In this document: positions 1 to 5,460 of the stretch, piece by piece
Layout: every line of letters begins with the position of its first letter
Position numbering within the stretch: position 1 is the stretch's first letter
Origin: an uncultured Lachnospiraceae bacterium
GTDB taxonomy: Bacteria; Bacillota; Clostridia; Lachnospirales; Lachnospiraceae
Direction of reading: 5' to 3'
Assembly: GCA_934402055.1 (NCBI GenBank)
Contig: CAKRTC010000037.1
Span: 1 to 14,622, forward strand
Length of the DNA: 14,622 nt
Translations under genes and position numbers: made by a program
Notes under the pieces: generated by a model
What the model was told of the DNA's origin: nothing
What the model saw: only the letters and a program-made list of their open reading frames with translations
Database searches by the model: none

Positions 1-1053
1 GCTGATAACTACGATAGAATAAGATATCAACAGCCTGTTAAATGCGGAACTACGGCGATAGTGGGTGGCAATATTATTGTTGCTAAGGATGGCACTTATA
101 CGCATCTTAAATTAGGTAATGCGTTTGATATTACCTATCCTATTCTGTACTGTTCGTCCAATGTAGCAGTATCAGCAACATATAAATATTGTTACTTGCA
201 GTACAACCTCTCGATAAGCACAACACAGTCTATTACGTTCACTGCGTACAAGCCTGTATATATCAAGGGTAAGCTGAATGGTACGTTGTTTACGCCAGTA
301 AGCACCGCTCCGTTAACTCAAGCTGTTCCGATCTCTGATGATGGGTACTGGTATATTTTACTTGGAATGGCTTCAAGCACGACAGCTTTGTATCTTCTTA
401 CCGAGCATCCGATATTCGCTTTTAAGAATGGTTCTTTTAGCCTTATTTCTAATTATGCCAATACAGCCGTAAATGATAGTGCTAATAATAAAATCACTTC
501 TACTTATATCAAGAGCTTAACTGTAAATGGTAAGACCATCACCATTACTAAAGGCGATAACAGTACAAGCACTATAACCATACAAGATACGAATACAACC
601 TATTCTCCTCCTACTCTTGGAGGCGGTTATGGCACTTGCGCTACCGAGGCTGCAACTGTAGCTAAGTTTGTTACGCTTGCTAACTATGCTCTTGTAACTG
701 GCGGTATATGTGCTGTCAAGTTCACTAACTCTGTTCCTAACTCAGCTACGCTGAATATTAACGGTAAAGGAGCAAAGCCTATCTATTACCACAATGCAGC
801 CATTGTTGATGATGTTATTGCTTCGGGTGATACGGTAACGTTTATCTATGACGGAGCTAAGTATCACGTTCTATCAATAGATAAGATGGCAAAGGTAACA
901 CAGACGGTTGAGAATAGCACAGAGTCTGTTCCTACAGGCAGTGCGGTTATGGCGTATACAACTAAAAAGCTTGATGCGTTGGATGAAAAGTATCTTAAGT
1001 TTACTGTGCTGTCTGTAATTGATGATACATCGCCACCAGAAATACAACAGTAA
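1..1053 (+). CDS. Phage tail fibre / receptor-binding protein, C-terminal part (5' end outside window)
   Basis: The reading frame is open to the left edge with no stop, so this is the C-terminal 350 residues of a longer gene. The GTG at 61 is internal and should not be taken as a start. The first half reads YQQPVKCG...DITYPILY...FTAYKPVYIKG, and the middle reads YGTCATEA...FVTLANYALVTGGICAVKFTN...SATLNINGKGAKPIYYHN...DTVTFIYDG. From memory, both blocks recur in tail-fibre or baseplate proteins of gut Clostridia phages; no search was done. The composition is rich in Thr, Ser, Asn and Tyr with little Cys and no membrane segment, as expected for a beta-rich virion fibre. The next gene starts 11 nt downstream. 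The likely role is host recognition at the tail tip; the exact fibre type is inferred. Confidence 0.8.
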   Translation, partial: ADNYDRIRYQQPVKCGTTAIVGGNIIVAKDGTYTHLKLGNAFDITYPILYCSSNVAVSATYKYCYLQYNLSISTTQSITFTAYKPVYIKGKLNGTLFTPVSTAPLTQAVPISDDGYWYILLGMASSTTALYLLTEHPIFAFKNGSFSLISNYANTAVNDSANNKITSTYIKSLTVNGKTITITKGDNSTSTITIQDTNTTYSPPTLGGGYGTCATEAATVAKFVTLANYALVTGGICAVKFTNSVPNSATLNINGKGAKPIYYHNAAIVDDVIASGDTVTFIYDGAKYHVLSIDKMAKVTQTVENSTESVPTGSAVMAYTTKKLDALDEKYLKFTVLSVIDDTSPPEIQQ

Positions 1054-1064
1054 AGGAATTAAAC

Positions 1065-1703
1065 ATGATAAAAATAAACGATCAGACATATGATGCGAAG
1101 GTCATTGTTGCCGGAGACGGAAGCATGAGCGTTTCCTTTAAGGGGACTACAGAGACAATAAGTTCTATCGAAGCTCTTTTCGCATCAGCATTAAAGATAG
1201 AGATTATCGAGGAAGGCGAGACTGTTGGTGTTTACTATAACAAGGAAATCAATAGTCTCAGCGCAAAAAAGATAGGTTCTCTGTATGATATTACAATTTT
1301 CCTCAGAGTCGCTAAGGTATCCGTTCCCGAAGAGACAGTATTGCAGACTCAGATAGACAATGTTAAGGATGCTATCGCTCAGATTAAAGAGAGTAATAGT
1401 GTTACTGACAATGCCGTTGACGAATTAGGTGTATTCTCTGCCGACAATAAGAGCGACATTGAAATCCTTAGTGATGCTGTTAATGAGTTAGGCTCGTTCT
1501 CGGCTGATAACAAGAGTGCTATTGATGTGCTCAGTGATGCTATTGACGATTTGGCTAATGTTGTTGCCGAACTTATGACACCAACTACGGATAGCGGTAG
1601 TGGTACAGATGCTTCTTCGGAAACCACAGTTACGACTCCTACAGATACAACAACTGAGGAAACAAATACAACAACAGAGAAAGGAGAAAACATTAATGGT
1701 TAA
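1065..1703 (+). CDS. Phage tail protein with coiled-coil 21-residue repeats and a Thr-rich tail
   Basis: A protein of 212 aa. The ATG is preceded by AAAGGA (1052-1057) at good spacing. Residues 1-85 look like a small beta domain (MIKINDQTYDAKVI...MSVSFKG). Residues 90-170 are predicted by eye to be helical, with two near-identical 21-residue units (117-137 and 138-158) of the form AVxELGxFSADNKSxIxxLSD and a third partial unit, AIDDLA. Twenty-one residues make three heptads, so a trimeric coiled coil is likely. Residues 171-207 are almost all Thr, Ser, Glu and Asp, giving a flexible tail. It lies between a tail fibre and an XkdX-like gene and overlaps the latter by 8 nt, so it is probably a baseplate or fibre-connecting protein. 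I do not recognise a named family. Confidence 0.75.
   Translation: MIKINDQTYDAKVIVAGDGSMSVSFKGTTETISSIEALFASALKIEIIEEGETVGVYYNKEINSLSAKKIGSLYDITIFLRVAKVSVPEETVLQTQIDNVKDAIAQIKESNSVTDNAVDELGVFSADNKSDIEILSDAVNELGSFSADNKSAIDVLSDAIDDLANVVAELMTPTTDSGSGTDASSETTVTTPTDTTTEETNTTTEKGENING
1413..1538 (+). repeat. Two in-frame 63-nt tandem repeats encoding 21-residue coiled-coil units
   Basis: Codons 117-158 of the preceding gene form two 21-residue copies that differ at only a few positions (D/N, V/S, D/A, E/D, I/V). The protein sequence is better conserved than the DNA (for example FSADNKS uses different codons in each copy), which suggests an old duplication kept by selection on the protein. Confidence 0.8.
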
Positions 1704-1824
1704 GTTTTATTTAGAGAGGGTAAAGAACGGTAAGAACACACTTGAGAGTGTTCCGAAGCCTTGGAGAGATGCTGTGACTAAGGAGTACAACAAGTGGCTT
1801 GAAGAGCAGTCTAAAGGGGACTAA
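1696..1824 (+). CDS. XkdX / CD1375-like small phage tail protein
   Basis: A protein of 42 aa: it starts MVKFYLERVKNGKNT, then LESVPKPWRDAV, and ends EEQSKGD. The ATG at 1696 has AAAGGAG about 9 nt upstream, placed inside the end of the previous gene, and the two ORFs overlap by 8 nt, a common phage translational-coupling layout. Short length, a start of the form K-x-Y-x-x-x-V-x-x-G-x-x-T, and the VPxxWRxxV core match my memory of the XkdX/CD1375 family. These proteins sit just before tail-tip and lysis genes in many Firmicutes prophages. Their function is not known; the position suggests a tail or baseplate accessory role. Confidence 0.75.
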   Translation: MVKFYLERVKNGKNTLESVPKPWRDAVTKEYNKWLEEQSKGD

Positions 1825-1827
1825 AAC

Positions 1828-1977
1828 ATGCTAAAAAGCAATAACCATATATATATATATATATATGCAGAGCAATTCAAGAAAGGAGGACGAGGCTTAA
1901 GTCTTTGTTCTTCCTTTCATGCTACAACCTCTATGACAAGGAGGGAAGTAGTCAAATCTGAGGTAATAGCCTTATGA
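1828..1977 (+). CDS. Small leader ORF with (AT)10-encoded IYIYIY stretch, coupled to the next gene
   Basis: A protein of 49 aa beginning MLKSNNHIYIYIYAEQF and ending KSEVIAL. The start ATG lies 4 nt after the stop of the XkdX-like gene and has AAGGGGA about 8 nt upstream. Its TGA stop overlaps the ATG of the next gene (ATGA at 1974-1977), the classic coupling arrangement. A second ORF at 3044 has the same IYIYIYA segment followed by GGxGLS and a (K/R)EVxK end. The length differences between the two are multiples of three, which argues that both are, or recently were, translated. I know no family for it. It could be a leader peptide that tunes the next gene, or a tiny virion protein. No start or coding evidence exists beyond this pattern. 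Confidence 0.5.
   Translation: MLKSNNHIYIYIYAEQFKKGGRGLSLCSSFHATTSMTRREVVKSEVIAL
1847..1866 (+). repeat. (AT)10 dinucleotide tract inside a small ORF
   Basis: Ten uninterrupted AT units are read as IYIYIY in the small ORF at 1828. A tract of the same length occurs at 3072-3091. A gain or loss of one unit would shift the frame; three units would add or remove two residues without a shift. Confidence 0.9.
1881..1918 (+). promoter_or_regulatory. RNA hairpin within the first leader ORF
   Basis: GAAAGGAGGA (1881-1890) pairs with TCTTCCTTTC (1909-1918) over 10 bp with one G-U pair. A short inner stem AGGC/GTCT closes a TTAA loop. The stem buries a Shine-Dalgarno-like GGAGG. There is no U-run, so it is not a terminator. 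A role in translation control is inferred. Confidence 0.45.
1960..1973 (+). promoter_or_regulatory. Small hairpin touching the ATG of the first tip gene, with the SD-like GAGG in the stem
   Basis: GAGG (1960-1963) can pair with CCTT (1970-1973; one G-U) around a TAATAG loop, directly against the ATG at 1974. It is short and weak alone. A stronger hairpin holds the same position before the gene at 3179. Ribosomes translating the leader ORF to its stop at 1977 would open it. Confidence 0.35.
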
Positions 1978-2477
1978 GTATTACTTGTGTAGGGTTAGCT
2001 GATAATCAATATTTAGTTCAATCCCATATCGGACAGATCATATTCTCTTCTACTCTTGATACCGAAGATAAAGTGAAACAGCTTTATGGTGGTAACAAGT
2101 GGGTAAAGATAGAGGGCAAGTTCCTTTTAGGGGCGAGCGATAAATACGCTAATGGAGATGTTGGCGGTGAGGAAACGCATGTGCTTACAGTTAATGAGTC
2201 ACCATCGCATACACATGATCGTGGAACTATGAATATTCGTGGTTCTTATACCGTATTTTGGTCTACTGTCAATGCACTTGCGGGTGCTTTCTACGGTTCT
2301 TTTCCTACAAGAAACGGGGCTTCTGCGGGCAGTAACAGTGGCACTCAATACTATGATGGAATTGATTTTGATGCGGCTCGTAACTGGACTGGTGAAACAT
2401 CAAGTGTCGGTGATAATCAGCCTCACAACAACATGCCTCCATATAGAACCGTCTATATATGGGAACGAACAGCATAA
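1974..2477 (+). CDS. Phage tail-tip protein with collar-type receptor-binding domain
   Basis: A protein of 167 aa. The N-terminus (MSITCVGLADNQYL) is a diverged copy of the short motif shared by five neighbouring genes. The rest follows the pattern of tail-collar / short-tail-fibre proteins of Gram-positive phages. LYGGNKWVKIEGKFLLGAS is followed by GGEETHVLTVNESPSHTHD with a candidate metal-binding HxH pair, and the end is PHNNMPPYRTVYIWERTA. In T4 gp12 a comparable HxH pair binds zinc in the trimer; that use here is inferred. There is no signal peptide or membrane segment. The ATG overlaps the stop of the leader ORF, so expression may depend on coupling. The likely role is binding the host surface as a homotrimer at the tail tip. 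Confidence 0.8.
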   Translation: MSITCVGLADNQYLVQSHIGQIIFSSTLDTEDKVKQLYGGNKWVKIEGKFLLGASDKYANGDVGGEETHVLTVNESPSHTHDRGTMNIRGSYTVFWSTVNALAGAFYGSFPTRNGASAGSNSGTQYYDGIDFDAARNWTGETSSVGDNQPHNNMPPYRTVYIWERTA

Positions 2478-2508
2478 GTAACTCATAAAGATTTGATGAA
2501 TACTAAAC

Positions 2509-3009
2509 TTGTCAAAAAACATAGTAGGTTTAGCAGATGGAAATGTATTAAGTGCAGATTATGTAGTTGATGAAAAAGGCACTAAGATAACAACCGCCTT
2601 ACTTAATTTGGTCTATCCTATTGGCAGTATTTACATGTCAGTAAATGACGTAGACCCATCCGTGCTATTTGGCGGTAAATGGGAAAAGTTACAAGATAGA
2701 TTTTTATTAGGTAGTGGCAGTAAAGCTCTTGGTAGTAGCGGTGGTGAAGAAAATCATACGTTAAGCGAGGCTGAGATGCCGAGTCATAATCACACTGTTA
2801 ACATTCTGTTACAAGGATGGAAAGACTGGGGAACTATTAAAGACCAGCGTTTCGCTACCAGCTCTTGGATTACTTTTCCTCAATACGGTGGGACTACTGC
2901 AAATAAAACTTACGGTGATATGGGCTATACTACAAATAGGGGTTCTTCCCAACCTCATAATAATATGCCGCCCTACCTTACAGTCAACATGTGGAAACGC
3001 ACAGAATAA
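2509..3009 (+). CDS. Second collar-type tail-tip protein, paralogue of the preceding gene
   Basis: A protein of 166 aa with a TTG start giving MSKNIVGLADGNVLSADYVVDE, in line with the shared N-terminal motif of this array. The domain that follows reads YPIGSIYMSVNDVDP, LFGGKWEKLQDRFLLGSG and GGEENHTLSEAEMPSHNHT (HxH), ending PHNNMPPYLTVNMWKRTE. It is the same fold as the gene at 1974 but well diverged in the variable middle (residues about 95-150). The start is uncertain: there is no clear ribosome site, and an ATG at 2496 is in another frame that stops after 24 codons. Both arguments favour TTG 2509. Two different collar-type tips in one genome could let the virion bind two receptors, or one may be a spare copy. 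Confidence 0.75.
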   Translation: MSKNIVGLADGNVLSADYVVDEKGTKITTALLNLVYPIGSIYMSVNDVDPSVLFGGKWEKLQDRFLLGSGSKALGSSGGEENHTLSEAEMPSHNHTVNILLQGWKDWGTIKDQRFATSSWITFPQYGGTTANKTYGDMGYTTNRGSSQPHNNMPPYLTVNMWKRTE

Positions 3010-3030
3010 TACATAAGAATAAAGATAAGT

Positions 3031-3048
3031 CTCATATTATATTATGAG
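3031..3048 (+). promoter_or_regulatory. Hairpin overlapping the start of the second leader ORF
   Basis: CTCATA (3031-3036) and TATGAG (3043-3048) form a perfect 6-bp stem around TTATAT, with the ATG at 3044 on the 3' arm. It is AT-rich and weak. It is listed because hairpins recur at starts in this array. Confidence 0.3.
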
Positions 3049-3163
3049 CAATACAATGATTAAAAACCGCAATATATATATATATATATATGCGAGAGAG
3101 GGGGGTGGACTATCTAAGTTCATTGATCCTAAGACCCCTGCAAAGGAGGTTAGTAAGCTTTAA
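3044..3163 (+). CDS. Second small leader ORF with (AT)10-encoded IYIYIY stretch
   Basis: A protein of 39 aa from ATG 3044 (MSNTMIKNRNIYIYIYAREG, then GGLSKFIDPKTPAKEVSKL). An in-frame ATG at 3056 is an alternative start, and neither has a good ribosome site. The IYIYIYA block, the GGxGLS motif and the KEVxK end match the small ORF at 1828, and intervening gaps differ by whole codons. The TAA stop (3161-3163) lies at the foot of a hairpin that masks the ribosome site of the next gene, so termination here could expose that site. The function is unknown; a leader peptide is my preferred reading, and a decayed copy of a repeated DNA element is the main alternative. Confidence 0.45.
   Translation: MSNTMIKNRNIYIYIYAREGGGLSKFIDPKTPAKEVSKL
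3072..3091 (+). repeat. (AT)10 dinucleotide tract inside the second leader ORF
   Basis: Ten uninterrupted AT units, the same count and the same reading (IYIYIY) as at 1847-1866, followed in both cases by GC and then purine-rich sequence. Confidence 0.9.
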
Positions 3164-3178
3164 GAGGGGTAACCTCTT
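3162..3178 (+). promoter_or_regulatory. Hairpin masking the ribosome site, directly against the ATG at 3179
   Basis: AAGAGG (3162-3167) and CCTCTT (3173-3178) form a perfect 6-bp stem with a GGTAA loop. The 5' arm and loop hold AGAGGGG, the only ribosome-site-like sequence for the gene at 3179. The upstream leader ORF stops at 3161-3163, exactly at the stem base. Coupled translation is inferred from this geometry. Confidence 0.5.
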
Positions 3179-3577
3179 ATGAGTACGATAGTAGGATTAG
3201 ATAATAACAAAAAATTATCAAGCACAGAAATATATGACACTGATGCAAAAGCATTACAATCTGATATTAACAAGAACCAAATTGCGATAAATAATAGTCA
3301 ATCTGAGCTTAATAAAGATAGACCTCAAGTGAGGTATTTTTCTGTAACAGGGCAGACTTCAACTGTAGGCACTTTTATTGCTAATATTCCGGATGATATT
3401 AAAGCTTGTCGTAGCGTGCATTTTCTACGTGCGGAAGTCAGTTCTAATTTAAACTACTTTGCAAGGTATTATTATCGGACTGGTGAATACTTCTGTCTTG
3501 GTATATCAAGATACGATTTTGTTAATCTTGATAACGGAACTGCTACTGTAGGCATTTACGTTCTTGTGCAAGAATAA
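3179..3577 (+). CDS. Small tail-tip protein with shared N-terminal motif and a unique C-terminal beta domain
   Basis: A protein of 132 aa. Residues 1-25 (MSTIVGLDNNKKLSSTEIYD...) carry the array's shared motif. Residues 25-50 are polar and helix-prone (QSDINKNQIAINNSQSELNK), fitting a short coiled-coil stalk. Residues 50-132 form an unrecognised domain with alternating hydrophobic and polar residues (VRYFSVTGQTSTVGTFIANI ... YFCLGISRYDFV ... TATVGIYVLVQE) that ends right at the C-terminus, as receptor-binding tips often do. I do not recognise this C-terminal domain. The gene's place in the array and its N-terminal motif support a tail-tip role. Confidence 0.65.
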   Translation: MSTIVGLDNNKKLSSTEIYDTDAKALQSDINKNQIAINNSQSELNKDRPQVRYFSVTGQTSTVGTFIANIPDDIKACRSVHFLRAEVSSNLNYFARYYYRTGEYFCLGISRYDFVNLDNGTATVGIYVLVQE

Positions 3578-3619
3578 TATCGAAAGGTTCTAATCTCCTA
3601 TCGTATTAAAAGCTGAAAC

Positions 3620-3638
3620 ACTATATGAAAAATATAGT
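3620..3638 (+). promoter_or_regulatory. Weak hairpin with the start codon at its loop
   Basis: ACTATA (3620-3625) and TATAGT (3633-3638) form a perfect 6-bp, AT-only-rich stem, with the ATG of the next gene (3625-3627) at the stem-loop edge. No ribosome site is visible upstream. It could be chance in AT-rich DNA. Confidence 0.25.
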
Positions 3639-4023
3639 TGGGTTGGATAATAATAATTTGTTATCTTCTGATTATGTGGTAGATGAAACTACACATCAAA
3701 AGCAATCCGATATAACTAAAAATCAAGAGGAGCTAATTGCAAATTTAAAGCAACAAGTCTCTGAATTATCATCTGCGGTATCGAGTCTAACTTCTCAGAT
3801 GAATTTGATACCGTTAGCAGGGCAAGGCAGATATGGAGATCTTAGTTTAGCTCCTCAAAGTGGTGACATAGAAGGCGGTCAAATTAATCTCTACGGTGCC
3901 GGAAATAACCATGTAGTATGCATTGACAATTATAACGGCATGTTTAGAGCCTTTTTTAATAATACGGTCTATACGTTTGGAATAGACGGTATTTATATGG
4001 GTGGTAGGAAGATAACAAATTAA
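3625..4023 (+). CDS. Small tail-tip protein: shared N-terminal motif, coiled coil, beta tip domain
   Basis: A protein of 132 aa. It begins MKNIVGLDNNNLLSSDYVVDE, closest in the array to the gene at 2509 (both read SxDYVVDE). Residues 24-62 are a clear coiled-coil candidate (KNQEELIANLKQQVSELSSA and on). Residues 63-132 hold a domain of the form GDLSLAPQSGDIEGGQINLYGAG...HVVCIDNYNGMFRAFF...YTFGIDGIYMGGRKITN. The GDIEGGQI segment recalls tips found on other gut-phage fibres (memory only). No Shine-Dalgarno is visible before the ATG, and the 47-nt gap to the previous stop holds no other feature. The whole plan (dock, stalk, tip) is that of a miniature trimeric fibre. Confidence 0.65.
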   Translation: MKNIVGLDNNNLLSSDYVVDETTHQKQSDITKNQEELIANLKQQVSELSSAVSSLTSQMNLIPLAGQGRYGDLSLAPQSGDIEGGQINLYGAGNNHVVCIDNYNGMFRAFFNNTVYTFGIDGIYMGGRKITN

Positions 4024-4039
4024 TTATCAAATGAACTTA

Positions 4040-4056
4040 AGAAGTCTAAAACTTCT
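4040..4056 (+). promoter_or_regulatory. Hairpin 2 nt before the ATG at 4059
   Basis: AGAAGT (4040-4045) and ACTTCT (4051-4056) form a perfect 6-bp stem with a CTAAA loop. The gene at 4059 has no clear ribosome site. The position matches the hairpins at 1960-1973 and 3162-3178, although the sequences differ. Confidence 0.35.
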
Positions 4057-4058
4057 CT

Positions 4059-4427
4059 ATGACAATAGTAGGATTAGATGATAACAAGAAACTCGGAACA
4101 ACCGAGTTATATGACGAAACAAAAAAGAAAACTCAAGCAGAGATAAACGCTGCTAATACGTCTATCATAACTATAACCTTATCTGCAAGCAAATGGAGTA
4201 GCGCAGCACCTTATACTCAGACGGTAGAGGTCGAAGGTATTACCCAAGATATGATACCGATACCGATGCTTGACACGAGAACGAGTGCAAATCTGAGTGC
4301 CGAAAAAAACATGAAAAAATCTTATGGGTATTTGACTTTCTTTGAAACATTTAATGGCTCAATTAAGGTTACGGCGAAATATGAAAAGCCTACCGTTGAT
4401 TTAGCGATAATATTAAAAGGAGGCTAA
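4059..4427 (+). CDS. Small tail-tip protein: shared N-terminal motif and a C-terminal domain common in phage fibres
   Basis: A protein of 122 aa. Residues 1-35 (MTIVGLDDNKKLGTTELYDE, then TKKKTQAEINAANTS) give the fullest copy of the shared N-terminal motif, ending in the KxQxEIN pattern seen before coiled coils in many phage fibres. Residues 38-122 (ITLSASKWSSAAPYTQTVEV, EGITQDMIPIPMLD, and an end of FNGSIKVTAKYEKPTVDLAI) match a C-terminal domain I remember from numerous Clostridia tail fibres. Its last codons (KGG) overlap the AAAAGGAGG ribosome site of the next gene, which starts 2 nt after the stop. Confidence 0.7.
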   Translation: MTIVGLDDNKKLGTTELYDETKKKTQAEINAANTSIITITLSASKWSSAAPYTQTVEVEGITQDMIPIPMLDTRTSANLSAEKNMKKSYGYLTFFETFNGSIKVTAKYEKPTVDLAIILKGG

Positions 4428-4429
4428 AT

Positions 4430-4852
4430 ATGGCAGTAGGCTTTTTTACTGGAACTGGCGGAGACAGTGCTACAGACAGAGGCGCATGGAGTGCTACGAT
4501 TTCTGCGGGTGGTTCTGTAACTGTCCCCGAAGGTTATCATAATGGAAATGGAAAAGTAACAGCTAATCAAACCGAGATATTAAATAGAGAGTATTGGGAA
4601 GGTATAGCCTATTCCGGAGGCACTGCAAGCGTATCCGTGGGTGAAACAGGTGTATATTGGATACATGTTGTAGGTAATGGTTTAAGAGCGCTCACGATAA
4701 AAGCGGGTGGGCAAACCATAAGTACTAACAACTGGGGATTTCAGAGCTTTGAGCGTTCGTTGAGCAAAGGACAAACAGTTGAAGCTATTGGGTACTCTGC
4801 CTACGCTGGTACTAAAGGAACAATAAACCTCATAGTAGTAAGAAGAAGATAA
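4430..4852 (+). CDS. Phage virion protein, beta-rich, tail-tip associated
   Basis: A protein of 140 aa with the best ribosome site of the array (AAAAGGAGG, 4415-4423). It lacks the shared N-terminal docking motif. The segment WSATISAGGSVTVPEGYHNG followed by NGKVTA is a pattern I recognise from many Clostridia phage tail proteins (GYHNGxGKV). After it comes a jelly-roll-like half with repeated G/T/S-rich strands (YSGGTASVSVGETGVYWIHV, LTIKAGGQTIS, GTINLIVVRRR). No Cys, no membrane segment. Its position after the tip array suggests a virion surface protein that assembles on a fibre; its exact partner is unknown. Confidence 0.65.
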   Translation: MAVGFFTGTGGDSATDRGAWSATISAGGSVTVPEGYHNGNGKVTANQTEILNREYWEGIAYSGGTASVSVGETGVYWIHVVGNGLRALTIKAGGQTISTNNWGFQSFERSLSKGQTVEAIGYSAYAGTKGTINLIVVRRR

Positions 4853-4871
4853 CTTAAACATAATAAGAAAG

Positions 4872-5402
4872 GTGGTGATATTACTGCAACATATAAGAGC
4901 TTATTACGCTTCTAAATCTCTTGAAGAGACAGAATTAAAATTTGCCTCTTCTATGCTATCTGTATACGGTGCAGATAAAACGGCTACGATTAAATATACG
5001 TATGACGGTAATGGTGAAATAACGGTTAGCTCTGCAAATGCTGATATAGCAACAGCTACAATCGATACAAGCACAAAGACCGTTACTGTAACCTATATTA
5101 ACGTAGGCTCAACCACAATTACACTCAACGCTTCTCAGACCGGCATATACGCTGAAGCTGAAGCAAAGCTTAGTGTCGCTTGCATTAAGTCAACACCTAC
5201 TCTTACGCTCTCTACGACTAAGCTCACATGCTATAGCGCAGATGGCACAGTCACGTTTACTGTTGATACTTATGACGGTGATGGAGAGCTTAGTGTTGAG
5301 TCAAGCGACCCTACCGTAGCAACGGCAACGATAACCGACAGAACCGTTACTGTGACCTATGTAAAACCGGGAACAGCGAGAATTACAGTTAAGGCATCTT
5401 GA
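4872..5402 (+). CDS. Tandem Ig-like domain phage protein (start uncertain)
   Basis: Up to 176 aa. Residues about 22-107 and 110-176 are two Ig-like (BIg2-type) domains. Each has the pattern LSxYxADxTxxxxYxYDGxGE(I/L)xVxSxxxxxATAxI followed by a TVTVTYxxxGxxxITxxAS end. Such domains decorate phage capsids and tails and may bind weakly to sugars or mucus. The start is a problem. The sequence AAGAAAGGTGGTGAT (4865-4879) is an almost ideal ribosome site but overlies the only GTG codons (4872 and 4875). An in-frame CTG at 4884 or ATG at 4953 is possible. Another frame, from ATT at 4880, reads ITATYKSLLRF before a stop. A one-base indel in the N-terminus is therefore possible. Confidence 0.6.
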   Translation: MVILLQHIRAYYASKSLEETELKFASSMLSVYGADKTATIKYTYDGNGEITVSSANADIATATIDTSTKTVTVTYINVGSTTITLNASQTGIYAEAEAKLSVACIKSTPTLTLSTTKLTCYSADGTVTFTVDTYDGDGELSVESSDPTVATATITDRTVTVTYVKPGTARITVKAS

Positions 5403-5404
5403 TT

Positions 5405-5460
5405 GAGATTTATATATCTGATATGGTAGACGTATGTTTACCACATCAGATATTAATCTC
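5405..5460 (+). promoter_or_regulatory. Long inverted repeat around the start codon of the 94-aa gene
   Basis: The arms 5414-5430 and 5437-5453 pair over 17 positions with one mismatch (5423/5444) and one G-U. An outer 6-bp stem, GAGATT (5405-5410) with AATCTC (5455-5460), extends it past a small internal loop. The 6-nt apical loop contains the ATG at 5434-5436. No U-run follows, so it is not a simple terminator. It may control translation or RNA processing at the border of the tail and lysis genes, or be a protein or recombinase site; the sequence does not decide. Confidence 0.6.

Noticed and set aside
1974..3009. Diversity-generating retroelement target in the collar-type genes
   Set aside because: No reverse transcriptase or template repeat is in the window, and the two genes differ at all kinds of positions instead of mainly at adenines.
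1847..3091. The (AT)10 tracts as promoters (-10 like)
   Set aside because: TATAAT-like matches in any AT run are expected; no -35 element at proper spacing was found, and the tracts are in frame inside small ORFs.
2478..4058. Programmed ribosome bypass across the gaps between tip genes
   Set aside because: Each downstream gene has its own start and a full N-terminal motif, and the upstream proteins end with natural C-termini, so no joining is needed.
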